From NCBI RefSeq assembly GCF_014836955.1, contig NZ_JACSPV010000002.1:1-64000 (forward strand): 64,000 nucleotides of DNA, in the 5' to 3' direction. The notes beneath the pieces were generated by a model. The model searched no databases, was not told where the DNA came from, and saw only the letters and a list, made by a program, of their open reading frames with translations. This DNA comes from Bacillus norwichensis (lineage in GTDB: Bacteria > Bacillota > Bacilli > Bacillales > Bacillaceae_C). Every line of letters begins with the position of its first letter. The stretch's first letter is position 1. The position numbers and the translations under genes were made by a program. This document shows positions 17,651-26,934 of this stretch, one piece after another.

Positions 17651-17749
17651 TTAAAACCTCCGGGGATACCACAGATCTTCAGAGGGATTTTATCGAACGG
17701 AGCTCGATAAAATCTGTGTGCAAATACCAAATACGCAAAGGCGTATTTA
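17651..17749 (+). repeat. Dispersed multi-hairpin repeat, copy 4 (3' part)
   Basis: It lacks the 5' ATTCAGC arm but keeps CCTCCGGGGATACC, a long stem GATTTTATCGA/TCGATAAAATC and the AATACGC/GCGTATT hairpin. It occupies the gap between the aldolase and flavin reductase genes. Confidence 0.85.
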
Positions 17750-17830
17750 TAGGAAATGCTTAAAAAATGCATTTTCTCTGCTTCATTAATATACGGATTT
17801 GAAATATCGTATAGAAAGGTGATGACTAAT

Positions 17831-18328
17831 ATGCAAAAAAGTATAGACAAGCAAACATTGTATAAAGAAGTCATGGGTAATTATCCGACGGGTGTTACTA
17901 TTGTTACAACAAAGGATGGACAAGGAACTCCTGTTGGGCTTACAGTAAACTCATTTGCGTCAGTTTCGTTAGATCCTTTAATGATTCTTTGGTCAATTGA
18001 TCATTCTGTTTCTTCTTTAGATGTGTTTAAAAATGCAGAAAAATTTGCTGTTAATATATTAACAGGGGATCAAAAAGACCTTTGTAAGACCTTTGCAAGT
18101 AAGAATATAGATCGTTTTGAAAACTGTCATTGGAAATCATCTGAACATGATCTTCCGGTTATTTCAGATACCTTTGCTGTATTGCAGTGCGAGACGTTTA
18201 AAACGATAGAGGCTGGAGACCATACCATTCTGATCGGCAAGGTGCTCGATATCGATAAGGCAGATAAAGATCCTATGCTGTATCATCGTAGAAACTTTGG
18301 GCCTATTCCGACCGATTTCTATGCCTAA
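17831..18328 (+). CDS. Flavin reductase (HsaB/HpaC-like)
   Basis: The protein of 165 residues belongs to the flavin reductase-like split-barrel family (MGNYPTGVTIVTT, GLTVNSFASVSLDPLMILWS, NFGPI at the end). It reduces FMN or FAD with NAD(P)H and releases it to the oxygenase component, very probably the product of the gene at 11001. The ATG at 17831 follows AAAGGTGATG; an upstream in-frame ATG would place the start inside the repeat copy and add a non-homologous leader. It ends the catabolic run and is followed by a terminator. Confidence 0.9.
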   Translation: MQKSIDKQTLYKEVMGNYPTGVTIVTTKDGQGTPVGLTVNSFASVSLDPLMILWSIDHSVSSLDVFKNAEKFAVNILTGDQKDLCKTFASKNIDRFENCHWKSSEHDLPVISDTFAVLQCETFKTIEAGDHTILIGKVLDIDKADKDPMLYHRRNFGPIPTDFYA

Positions 18329-18444
18329 TAAATATATGGTTCATTACGCTGGCAAAAATGAAAGAACAACTCTATCTTTGCTTTCGTAAGATTATAAAAA
18401 TGTAGTAAGTAAGCAAAATAACAATGCAATAGTCTATTGTAATG

Positions 18445-18471
18445 AATCCGGGGCATCCCGGTTCTTTTTTT
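18445..18471 (+). terminator. Terminator of the flavin reductase gene
   Basis: The stem CCGGG/CCCGG is followed by TTCTTTTTTT. Confidence 0.8.
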
Positions 18472-18575
18472 AGTTCTATAATAATCTTTGTACAAAGGCC
18501 AATGGAAGCCAACTTTTAACTGCTTTTTCCCAGACTATCTAGAGTACCAACAACAAGTTCAAAAAAGCAAAAAAT

Positions 18576-18670
18576 CATGAAGTGGTCGCAAACCCCCAGC
18601 TGAATAAAGGTAAAGCCTCCGGCGGATCAAGCAATCTCGATAAAATTTGAGCGCAAATACAAGGGACATT
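18576..18670 (+). repeat. Dispersed multi-hairpin repeat, copy 5 (degenerate)
   Basis: It retains CAGCTGAATAAAGGTAAAGC, CTCCGGCGGAT, TCGATAAAAT and GCGCAAATAC. The 5' arm and the last hairpin are decayed. It lies in the gene-free stretch 18329-19238. Confidence 0.75.
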
Positions 18671-18930
18671 GGATAATAGATGTTGAATGTATGTCTTATT
18701 TTTCCTACAAAGTGTATGTACATTATCTTAGATATAAGTTTTATAATTTAGAAAACACTAACAAAGACTTGCGAAGGGGTTGAAGCTAGTTCGTTGAGTG
18801 CACACATTTTCAATAAATCCCAAATTGCGGAATTACGAAGACTGCCTTTAAAGAAGATTACAAAGAACAAAATACAACATTTATTGAAAAAGCCTGTTTA
18901 CACTTGATGGTAGGGCAATGATGAGGAGTG

Positions 18931-18963
18931 TTCGGATTGTAGCCTATCCGGATGCTTTTTTTT
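18931..18963 (+). terminator. Terminator-like hairpin
   Basis: The short stem CGGAT/ATCCG is followed by GATGC and eight or more T. It lies in the same gene-free stretch, where an upstream short open frame (about 18790-18906) could be a relic; I do not call that frame a gene. Confidence 0.55.
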
Positions 18964-19175
18964 AGGAATTGGAGTACGAGTATTAAAGATTTATTGGCTG
19001 GGCATAACGATTTTTCATATAATCATAGAATGATTTGCCGATAAGCTTGTTGATTGATTTCAGGTATTTGAGAATAATTGGACATTAAGCATTCGATGAA
19101 GCGGTTTGTAAAAATAAAATAGAGATAGATTGAAACGATATCCTTAGAAAGCAGACAAGAGAATTTCTACCAATT

Positions 19176-19189
19176 TGTAAGCGCTATAA
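19176..19189. promoter_or_regulatory. cre-like site upstream of the acyl-CoA synthetase
   Basis: TGTAAGCGCTATAA matches the cre consensus at 13 of 14 positions and lies 50 bases before the start codon. Confidence 0.55.
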
Positions 19190-19238
19190 TATTGAACAAT
19201 AATTAAAGTACATAATGCAGGAGAAAACGGGTGAGAAG

Positions 19239-20783
19239 ATGAATCAATTGCAAAAAACGTTAAATGTAAGCAATACGTTAAAAGAAACTGTCAGTAAATA
19301 TTACGACAAAGAGGCCATTGTAATCGGAGAGAAACGAATCACTTACGGAGGACTTGAACTAGATGTGACGAAACTCGCAAACAAACTAATCGATATTGGT
19401 GTTCAGAGTGGTGATCGTGTTGGGATTGCATTACAAAATTCGGCAGAATTTATTGTCGCGTTTTATGCCATTGCCCGTGTAGGGGCTGTCATGATTCCAA
19501 TTAATCCTTTTTTTAGCAAAGAAGAGTGTACGTATATCGTTGAACAATCACAGATTAAGGTTATTTTTTGCGGAGAAAAAGGGTATTTTCGGGAACTTCA
19601 TGATGAGATTGATAGCTTAAAAATGTTGATTTCTGTTGGGTTTGAAGAAAAAGATTTTATTTCTTACACGGAGTTCATGACAAGCGGCAGGGATAATCAA
19701 GCAGTTTTTGTGGAACCGAAGGAAGATTTATTTGCCATTATGTTTACCTCTGGTACGACAGGGCGTCCAAAAGGAGCAATGCTGACACATGAAAATGTGC
19801 TCTACAGTACTATGTCCGCTGGAAAAGTCATGCAATGCAGCCAAGAAGATATTTTTTTAATCCCCAATCCTCTTTTTCATATTATGGGTATTACATTTAT
19901 TTTGCGGGCAGCTTGCTGCGGAGGAAAGCTAATTATTATGGAAAAATATTCTGTTTCAAAAGCTTTGGAACTGATAGAAGAAGAGAAGGTAAGCGTACAC
20001 CCTGGTGTGCCGACAATGTTTACTTTGGAGTTGAATCATCCCGACTTTCACAAATATGATTTAAGCTCATTGCGTACGGGAGAGATGGCTGCTGCTCCAT
20101 GTCCGGTAGAAGTTGTTCAAAGAATCCGTACAGAGATGAACTGTAATGTGCTTATTGCTTATGGGAGTACGGAAACATCTGCCACACTTACCATTACAGA
20201 TTTTAATGATAAAGATGAACTTCGATCTGAAACGGTTGGTCGGGCAATCCCTGGAGTGGAGATCAAAATTGTAGATGAGAATCGGGAAACATGTAAAGCA
20301 GGACAAGTTGGAGAACTAGCTTGTAAAGGACCTGGTATAACAAAGGGTTATTTTAATATGCCTGATGAGACAGCAAAAGCTATTGATCCAGAAGGCTGGT
20401 TCTACACAGGGGATATGGCGACGATTGATAAAAGCGGTTATGTTCGGATTGTTGGGAGAAAAAAAGAAATGATCATCCGCGGCGGATTTAATATTTACCC
20501 GCGTGAGCTGGAAGAAAGCCTGCACCAGCATCCGGATATTGTTCATGCTGCTGTGATTGGTCTCCCTGATGAGATTTTTGGTGAAAAAACATGTGCTTGT
20601 ATTGTTTTAAAAGAAAGGTCCCAAGTAAATAAAGAATCTCTTATGGAATACATGGAACAGAGATTTGTAAAATACAAGGTCCCGGATGAGTTTGTTTTTT
20701 TGGAAGATTTACCTGTCACTCCATCTGGGAAAATCAGCAAATTAAAGCTAAAGGATGAGATGAAACAAAGAAGAGGTTTTTGA
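19239..20783 (+). CDS. Acyl-CoA synthetase (AMP-forming)
   Basis: The 514-residue enzyme activates a carboxylic acid, fatty or aromatic, to its CoA thioester with ATP. ANL-superfamily motifs are the P-loop FTSGTTGRPKGAMLTHE, the A5 motif YGSTETSA, the A7 segment GWFYTGDMATID and the hinge/A8 GRKKEMIIRGGFNIYP. The catalytic lysine is in TPSGKISKLKLK near the C-terminus. The ATG at 19239 is chosen; an ATG at 19215 has no ribosome binding site. It follows the catabolic genes and precedes the importer, so a side chain or aromatic acid entering the pathway may be its substrate (inference). Confidence 0.9.
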   Translation: MNQLQKTLNVSNTLKETVSKYYDKEAIVIGEKRITYGGLELDVTKLANKLIDIGVQSGDRVGIALQNSAEFIVAFYAIARVGAVMIPINPFFSKEECTYIVEQSQIKVIFCGEKGYFRELHDEIDSLKMLISVGFEEKDFISYTEFMTSGRDNQAVFVEPKEDLFAIMFTSGTTGRPKGAMLTHENVLYSTMSAGKVMQCSQEDIFLIPNPLFHIMGITFILRAACCGGKLIIMEKYSVSKALELIEEEKVSVHPGVPTMFTLELNHPDFHKYDLSSLRTGEMAAAPCPVEVVQRIRTEMNCNVLIAYGSTETSATLTITDFNDKDELRSETVGRAIPGVEIKIVDENRETCKAGQVGELACKGPGITKGYFNMPDETAKAIDPEGWFYTGDMATIDKSGYVRIVGRKKEMIIRGGFNIYPRELEESLHQHPDIVHAAVIGLPDEIFGEKTCACIVLKERSQVNKESLMEYMEQRFVKYKVPDEFVFLEDLPVTPSGKISKLKLKDEMKQRRGF

Positions 20784-21220
20784 CATAAACGTTAATAGAA
20801 TACTCAAAACAAAAGCTTTTCTCCAAAATATTAGCTGCTGGGAGGGAAGCTAGAAACTGAAGACATGGTTTTTCAAAATGTGGAAAAAAGCAATGGGAGG
20901 AAACTCTTAAAAAGAAACCCTTAAGCATTGACAAGACTGCTCGTCATTCATTGCTATGTTCAGAGAATCGGGGAAATCTTGTACATCATAATGTTGAATA
21001 CGGGATCTGGTTTTCCTGCACATTATGGATATACATAACCTTAGGCCTTTATTATACTTACAGTGATAATATGAAAGCGCATTCATAAAGAGAGGGGAAG
21101 CAGTCTGTGTTTTCTATTTATTTCATTAATAATATTCTCGATATTAGGAATATTAAAGCGGCGGAAAAATTTCTAGCACCCGGTTATGATGATTTTTTTA
21201 AAAATAAGGGGGTTTTGAAC
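20784..21220. other. Gene-free leader of the importer operon
   Basis: No credible gene is present. The stretch holds a cre-like site at 21072-21085 and AT-rich promoter-like sequence around 21050. A long leader separates the acyl-CoA synthetase from the substrate-binding protein, so the importer probably has its own promoter. Confidence 0.5.
21072..21085. promoter_or_regulatory. cre-like site upstream of the importer operon
   Basis: TGAAAGCGCATTCA matches the cre consensus at 13 of 14 positions, and its ends form TGAA/TTCA arms. Confidence 0.5.
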
Positions 21221-22402
21221 ATGAAAGAATGGTACAAAAAGAAATGGATACTTATTGTAGGGCTAGTATGTATGTTCATCGTTTCTGGCTGTGGAATTGA
21301 TCAAAGTAATAGCAATGCTAAAGAAGAGTCAGGCGCTAAAAATAGTGATGAAATTAAAATAGGTGTTATCATTGCGGAAACAGGCCCTGCCTCCACTCTA
21401 GGAAGCTCACAAGCAAATACAGTCAAGCTTTTGCAAAAACAGTTGGATGAAGCAGGACCAATTGACGGGAAGAAAATCAAAATTATCAAACATGACTATG
21501 AAACTGATGATACTAAGGCAGTTGTTGCCATGGAAAAACTAATATCAGAAAATGTGGTGGCTGTTGTTGGAGCAACGCAATCCAGTACATCAATGGCTAT
21601 CATGCCAAAAGCGATTGAGAACAAAATGCCTTTAATGACAGTGGCTCCAATTGAATCAGACAGCGAGTATGTTTATAGTATGTCGCACAGTACAGATATC
21701 ATTGCTACTCCAATTGTTGCGTACTTAAAAAAGAATCAGATTTCAAAAGTTGGATGGATCAATGCTTCTGATGGATTTGGCGTTACTGGTTTACCAGCTT
21801 TTGAAAAATTGGCGAAAGAAAATAATATTGAAATTGTTGCTCATGAAGAATTTGATGCAACTGCAACAGATATGACCATACAATTGACAAAAATTCGAGA
21901 AGCTAAACCCGAAGCTGTGATCGTCTGGTCAAGAACTCCTGCAGCTGGAGTAGTTGCACGCAATTTTAAATCATTGGATTTTGATATTCCAATGATTCAA
22001 AGCACTGCTGCAGCCAATCAAGGATTCTTAGATCAAGTAAAAGACGATAACGAAAATGTGATGGTAATCGGAAGTAAATTGAGTGTAGTAGACCAACTGG
22101 AGGAATCAAAGCAAAAAGAAGAGCTTTTGGCATTCAGAGATGCATATGCGGATGAATTCTCAGGTGGAGAACCAGATTTGTTTGCGGCACACCTTCTTGA
22201 CGGAATGAATGTAGTCATAGAGGCAATCAAAGCTGGAAACACGACTTCAGAAGATATCCAGAACTATTTACAAAAAGATTTGGGTGAGTATTTGGGAATC
22301 ACTGGAACCTTTCATTTTGCAGAAACGCAAGCCAGTCCAGAGGCTGATGGTATTTCAGTTCTGAGTATTGAGAAAAACAAATGGAAATATAACGGTGAAT
22401 AA
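21221..22402 (+). CDS. livK: ABC importer substrate-binding lipoprotein (branched-chain amino acid type)
   Basis: The protein of 393 residues is a type I periplasmic-binding-fold receptor (LivK/HmgD class) tethered as a lipoprotein: lipobox IVSGC with C24. The fold starts IKIGVIIAETGPAS and contains VVAVVGATQSSTSMA. The ATG at 21221 follows AAGGGGG at good spacing; the longer frame upstream lacks a signal peptide start. Members of this family bind branched-chain amino acids, amides or aromatic acids. The neighbouring aromatic pathway makes an aromatic acid plausible, but the ligand is not shown. Confidence 0.9.
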   Translation: MKEWYKKKWILIVGLVCMFIVSGCGIDQSNSNAKEESGAKNSDEIKIGVIIAETGPASTLGSSQANTVKLLQKQLDEAGPIDGKKIKIIKHDYETDDTKAVVAMEKLISENVVAVVGATQSSTSMAIMPKAIENKMPLMTVAPIESDSEYVYSMSHSTDIIATPIVAYLKKNQISKVGWINASDGFGVTGLPAFEKLAKENNIEIVAHEEFDATATDMTIQLTKIREAKPEAVIVWSRTPAAGVVARNFKSLDFDIPMIQSTAAANQGFLDQVKDDNENVMVIGSKLSVVDQLEESKQKEELLAFRDAYADEFSGGEPDLFAAHLLDGMNVVIEAIKAGNTTSEDIQNYLQKDLGEYLGITGTFHFAETQASPEADGISVLSIEKNKWKYNGE

Positions 22403-22513
22403 TATACGTTCAACTGTTCCGAAATGAACCGTTCCCGAAAAGGGCATTTGAAAGGGAGACCTATGACAGGACAAACTGTCATTGTCATAGGTCTTTTGAA
22501 AGGAGCACAGTTT

Positions 22514-23386
22514 ATGGATTTATTTTTGCAGTATTTAATAACTGGTTTAACAGTTGGGAGCATATATGCTTTGCTCGCTATTGGGTTTGTAACCATCTAC
22601 AATGTGACCGGAGTCCTGAATTTGGCGCAAGGGGAATTTGCTATGGTGGGGGCTCTAACTTGTATTACCCTCGTGAATCTGGGACTACCAACCATTCTAG
22701 CCGTTTTCATTGCCATTTTGATTACTGCGATGATTGGTTTTGGGGTAGAAAGATTGGCCATTTATCCTGCACGAAATGCATCCACGATTACCTTGATAGT
22801 GATCACACTTGGATTGTCTATTTTTTTAAAGGGAATAGGGATGATTATTTGGGGTACTTCACCAAAAACGCTTAAGCCTATTGTAGACATGGCATCCATC
22901 AAATTTTTAGGAGCGGTGATAAACCCTCAAAGTATATGGATCTTTGCTGTTGTTATCCTGCTTTTACTTCTTCTTTACTATTTTTTCGACAAAACTTTTC
23001 TGGGCTCGGTTTTAAGGGCAAGTGAAAAAAACCCGCAGGCGGCAAGTCTTATGGGAATCAATACAAGTTCAATGTCTGCGTTAGCTTTTACACTGGCCGC
23101 AGCTCTGGGAGCGATTGCAGGAATTATGGTGGCGCCCTTGACGGACGCTACATACGAGATGGGCTTTTTTATCGGGTTAAAAGGTTTCGTTGCCATGATA
23201 TTTGGTGGCATGCATAGCATTTCAGGAGCTGTTCTGGGTGGTTTGTTGCTTGGTGTCATTGAAGCTTTTTCAGGTGGATATATTTCAACATATTATAGTG
23301 ATGCCATTGCATTCGGAGTTTTACTTTTCGTATTGTTCCTTAGGCCCCAAGGTTTATTTGCAAGAGCCACTGGTGAACGGGTATAG
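22514..23386 (+). CDS. livH: ABC importer permease LivH-type
   Basis: The protein of 290 residues is an inner-membrane permease of the LivH family with about eight membrane helices. Motifs are LTVGSIYALLAIGFVTIYNV, the family's GVLNLAQGEFAMVGA near residue 35 and the ABC-contact region RASEKNPQAASLMGIN. The ATG at 22514 follows AAAGGAGCAC; the longer open frame starts in the preceding intergenic spacer. It pairs with the LivM-type permease encoded next. Confidence 0.93.
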   Translation: MDLFLQYLITGLTVGSIYALLAIGFVTIYNVTGVLNLAQGEFAMVGALTCITLVNLGLPTILAVFIAILITAMIGFGVERLAIYPARNASTITLIVITLGLSIFLKGIGMIIWGTSPKTLKPIVDMASIKFLGAVINPQSIWIFAVVILLLLLLYYFFDKTFLGSVLRASEKNPQAASLMGINTSSMSALAFTLAAALGAIAGIMVAPLTDATYEMGFFIGLKGFVAMIFGGMHSISGAVLGGLLLGVIEAFSGGYISTYYSDAIAFGVLLFVLFLRPQGLFARATGERV

Positions 23387-23401
23387 AGAGGAGGAAACGT
23401 C

Positions 23402-24427
23402 ATGAAGAATATTGAAACAATGCTATATGGAAGTCGCTGGAAAGAGCTTCTTGTTTTTCTTGGAATCATTTTCCTCTCTCCCATTTTCATCTCATCGCAG
23501 TACCTTTTTACCTTGCTGATTTTGATTGGTATTTATTCCATAATAACAGTCGGTCTCAGCCTGTTGATAGGGTACACTGGGCAAATTTCAATTGGACATG
23601 CTGCCTTTTTTGGCATAGGTGCTTATATTTCGGGAGTACTCACCACCAAATATGAGGTGTCTGCTTGGGGGGCCATGCTTATTGGAATGGTTGTTACTTT
23701 TTGTATAGCCTACATCATCGGCATTCCGGTTTTGAAGCTTAAGGGACATATATTAGCTTTGGCTACAATTGCCATTAACGTCATTGTTTATATATTGCTG
23801 CTGGGATTAAGTAAGTATACGGGCGGAGCTGGTGGCTTGGTCGGGATTCCAAATTTATCGCTGCTTGGTATTGATCTGGGTAATCAACTATATTTCTATT
23901 ATTTTCTCTGGGGAATTGCTTTCCTTGTCATTTTGTTTTCAATGAATATTATTCGCTCCAGTATTGGCCGCTTATTGCGGAGTATACATGATAGTGAAAT
24001 TGGGACGGAGACTTTAGGAATCAATGTAGCAAAATACAAGGTGATGATTTTTGCGATCAGTGCAGCGTATGCTTCATTGGCAGGTAGCTTATATGCTCAC
24101 TATATCAACTTTATAGCTCCGCCAACCTTCTATATTACTTTTTCCATATTGTTGTTGGTTATGGTCATGGTCGGCGGGGTCCACTCTATTTGGGGGGCAA
24201 TCATTGGCACCATGGCTATTATGTTTTTAAATGAGTTAATTAGGTTTATTGCACACAATTATTTAAATGTAAGCGGGGAAGTTGAGATCGTTTTTTACGG
24301 ATTAATTATTATCTTGGTGATGATTTTTATGCCTAAAGGTTTGGTTGGCATCTTTGAACGTTTAAGGGGTAATACATCGGTGAAGAACCGGATGAAAAAG
24401 AGTGTTACTTCTGAGAAAGGGGCGTAA
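23402..24427 (+). CDS. livM: ABC importer permease LivM-type
   Basis: The 341-residue permease has about ten membrane helices and the family signatures LLIGYTGQISIGHAAFFGIG and RSIHDSEIGTETLGIN (coupling helix). AGAGGAGG precedes its ATG, 15 bases after livH. The hydrophilic Lys-rich tail overlaps nothing, and livG starts one base after its stop. Confidence 0.93.
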   Translation: MKNIETMLYGSRWKELLVFLGIIFLSPIFISSQYLFTLLILIGIYSIITVGLSLLIGYTGQISIGHAAFFGIGAYISGVLTTKYEVSAWGAMLIGMVVTFCIAYIIGIPVLKLKGHILALATIAINVIVYILLLGLSKYTGGAGGLVGIPNLSLLGIDLGNQLYFYYFLWGIAFLVILFSMNIIRSSIGRLLRSIHDSEIGTETLGINVAKYKVMIFAISAAYASLAGSLYAHYINFIAPPTFYITFSILLLVMVMVGGVHSIWGAIIGTMAIMFLNELIRFIAHNYLNVSGEVEIVFYGLIIILVMIFMPKGLVGIFERLRGNTSVKNRMKKSVTSEKGA

Positions 24428-24428
24428 C

Positions 24429-25196
24429 ATGAATACACTTTTAGATGTAAAAGGATTAACCAAACAGTTTGGCGGGGTAACAGCAGTGAATAATGTGTGC
24501 TTCACATTGGGTGCAGGGGAGGTTGTGGCTGTTATAGGACCAAATGGCGCAGGTAAAACTACGTTGTTTAATATGATTTCTAATTACATCCATCCGACAA
24601 AAGGAGAAGTTCTATATAAAGGGGAACGCTTGACTGGAAAAAAAGTATTTGAGTTAGCCCATCTCGGGATCTCAAGGACGTTCCAAAATTTACAAATATT
24701 CACTAATATGACTGTTTTGGAGAACGTGATGATGGGCACGTTTGTTCACACGAAATCAAATATTTTTAGCGCGGGCTTTCGACTACCTGTCATCAAAAAA
24801 GCTGAGGAGGAAGCCTATCGCTTGGCAAGTGAAGTGTTAAAAATGGTCGGTCTCGAGGAGCTTTCACTAGAACAGGCTGGGCAACTATCATACGGACAAC
24901 AGAAGAAACTGGAGTTTGCCAGAGCTATTGTTTATAATCCGTCCTTAATCATGCTCGACGAGCCAATGGCCGGTTTAAATGATTTTGAAACGAGTACTAT
25001 GGCTGGCTATATTAAAGATTTAAAGAAGAAAGGCTCTTCCTTTTTATTCGTTGAGCATAAAATGGCAACTGTGATGGAAATCGCTGATCGAATAGTAGTC
25101 CTCGATTTTGGAAAGAAAATTGCTGCAGGTACACCAAATGAAATCCAAAATAATGCACAAGTTATCAGTGCCTACTTGGGGGAGGAGGCGATATAA
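24429..25196 (+). CDS. livG: ABC importer ATP-binding protein LivG-type
   Basis: The protein of 255 residues shows Walker A GPNGAGKTT, Q-loop SRTFQNLQIF, signature LSYGQQKKLEFA, Walker B SLIMLDEPMAGLN and switch histidine VEHKMATVM. It energises import together with LivF. The ATG at 24429 lies one base after the livM stop; its stop overlaps the livF start by one base (TAATG). Confidence 0.93.
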   Translation: MNTLLDVKGLTKQFGGVTAVNNVCFTLGAGEVVAVIGPNGAGKTTLFNMISNYIHPTKGEVLYKGERLTGKKVFELAHLGISRTFQNLQIFTNMTVLENVMMGTFVHTKSNIFSAGFRLPVIKKAEEEAYRLASEVLKMVGLEELSLEQAGQLSYGQQKKLEFARAIVYNPSLIMLDEPMAGLNDFETSTMAGYIKDLKKKGSSFLFVEHKMATVMEIADRIVVLDFGKKIAAGTPNEIQNNAQVISAYLGEEAI

Positions 25197-25921
25197 TGTT
25201 CCAAGTTAAAAATTTGTCAACGAGCATCGATAAAATAGAAATCCTCCATTCTTTGGAATTTCATGTGAATGAAGGAGAGATTATTTCCATTATTGGGGCA
25301 AACGGAGCAGGGAAAAGCACGCTGCTAAATACACTGGCTGGACTATATAGGCCATCAAGGGGAAAGATCACCCTTTTCGATGAGGTGCTCAGCGGATTGC
25401 CGGCTTATAAAGTTGTGGGGAAGGGACTGAGCTTGGTCCCTGAAGGAAGGCAAGTATTTCCTAGTTTAACAGTAAAAGAAAATCTCCTTCTAGGCATTTA
25501 CACAAAATATTATAAAGATAAAAACCTTGTTAGTAAAAACATGGAAAAAATGCTTGAGATGTTCCCAGGACTGAAGAAGCATTTCGATAATTTGGGGGGG
25601 AATCTAAGTGGAGGAGAACAGCAAATGTTGGCTATCGCAAGAGGGTTAATGTCCAACCCGAAAATTATTTTACTGGACGAGCCCTCAATGGGACTTGCAC
25701 CAAAAATTGTAGCCGAAATTCTAGATATCTTAGAGATTATCAAGCGAGAAATGGGGACAATGGTCATATTGGTTGAACAAAATGTAAGGGCTGCTTTGAA
25801 AGTTGCGGACCGTGCCTATGTGATGGACCAAGGCAGGTTTATTATGGACGGTTCAAGAGAAGAAATCAGTACGAATCCCCTTGTGAAATCTGCTTACTTG
25901 GGAATAAAGGCCACGGGATAA
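25196..25921 (+). CDS. livF: ABC importer ATP-binding protein LivF-type
   Basis: The 241-residue ATPase has Walker A GANGAGKST, a LivF-type PEGRQVFPSLTVKENL, signature LSGGEQQMLAIARGL, Walker B KIILLDEPSMGLAP and LVEQNVRAAL around the switch histidine position. GGGGAGGAGG lies at 25180-25189 within the livG end. It is the last gene of the importer operon and is followed by a terminator. Confidence 0.94.
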   Translation: MFQVKNLSTSIDKIEILHSLEFHVNEGEIISIIGANGAGKSTLLNTLAGLYRPSRGKITLFDEVLSGLPAYKVVGKGLSLVPEGRQVFPSLTVKENLLLGIYTKYYKDKNLVSKNMEKMLEMFPGLKKHFDNLGGNLSGGEQQMLAIARGLMSNPKIILLDEPSMGLAPKIVAEILDILEIIKREMGTMVILVEQNVRAALKVADRAYVMDQGRFIMDGSREEISTNPLVKSAYLGIKATG

Positions 25922-25922
25922 T

Positions 25923-25962
25923 TCCAATTTGGACTTCTCCATGGAAGTTGGTTGCTTTTTTT
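25923..25962 (+). terminator. Terminator of the importer operon
   Basis: A bulged stem (CCAA, ACTTC / GAAGT, TTGG) is followed by TTGCTTTTTTT. Confidence 0.65.
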
Positions 25963-26121
25963 GTTATTCTCAAGTCAATCGGTGCTGATTCATCTTTTGC
26001 CAATCGCAAGAAGCAAGCGACTAAGCACCGAATAAAAAAAGATATTGTCAGCGCTTCGCAAAATACGAAGTTGTTGAAGTTGCAATGATAACGGAGATCG
26101 ATGTTGTCAAATAACATTAAA

Positions 26122-26157
26122 TAAAAATAGGCCCGTGTTTGACCGGGCTTATTTTTA
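26122..26157. terminator. Bidirectional terminator
   Basis: The stem AAATAGGCCCG/CGGGCTTATTT is flanked by A and T runs. It could serve the plus-strand importer side and the minus-strand gene at 26315-26698. Confidence 0.75.
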
Positions 26158-26314
26158 CTGGATATACATATGGTCTTTACTTTAATTCTCCGGTTTTCTT
26201 CAAAATTGTTCTTTTTAATAAACCCACTCTTTGCTTTAAGTGTAATTTTTCATAATCCGTCTAGTAAATCGACAGTGACCCTTATTCAAGCATTACTCTC
26301 GAAAACTATAGTTT

Positions 26315-26698
26315 TTAAAAACATGTAAACGAAATAATTCTCCTTGTATCAACACCAAAAATCATCCAGAACCTGCCATTCCATCTGAAACCAGCAACAG
26401 ATCTTGGACCCACGAAAATAGGATAATACCAAAACCCTTCACCGTTGTTGAGCCATATAAAAGTATTACGAAACAGGCACAACCTAATCGCTCCGGGATC
26501 AACAGCAAATGGTGAAATAGCTGCTTGTTGAGGAATAAATGGTGGAGGAGGAGCAGTTGGAGCTTGTGAAAGTTGCGACCCTGGAAGACCTGGTAAACCC
26601 GATGGTCCCGGAAATGGAGGCATTGGTAAACCTGGAAATTGACGCTCCAATTGCTGTTCATCATTTACATAGGAATATTCTGTCTGATTATTATACAT
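26315..26698 (-). CDS. Pro-rich putative spore or cell-surface protein
   Basis: The 127-residue protein has a Pro/Gly-rich collagen-like stretch in the first half (FPGLPMPPFPGPSGLPGLPG, then PPPPFIPQ). An aromatic, Trp/Phe-rich C-terminal domain follows (RLCLFRNTFIWLNNGEGFWY, FGVDTRRIISFTCF). I recall similar small proteins in Bacillaceae, often given uninformative names, but cannot assign a function. The composition suggests a surface or spore-coat role. The start codon is preceded by GGTGGTGATC. The gene stands alone on the minus strand. Confidence 0.7.
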   Translation of the reverse strand: MYNNQTEYSYVNDEQQLERQFPGLPMPPFPGPSGLPGLPGSQLSQAPTAPPPPFIPQQAAISPFAVDPGAIRLCLFRNTFIWLNNGEGFWYYPIFVGPRSVAGFRWNGRFWMIFGVDTRRIISFTCF

Positions 26699-26934
26699 AA
26701 AAGATCACCACCTCATCTTAAATAAAGCTTTAAAGCATTAGTATGTTGTACTTTTCTTTTGTGAAGCTTATTCGCACTCTAAATTATGGCCCATTTTGGA
26801 CCGGAAATAGGTAGTTGACTTAAAAAATGTTGTTTATAGCAATATATTTTTGGAATGTAAAAAGCCGAAAAAATGCAAGTGATAAGATTCAGAGCAAACT
26901 GAGACTTTAAGTGTTATGCCTTTATGGTCTCCTT

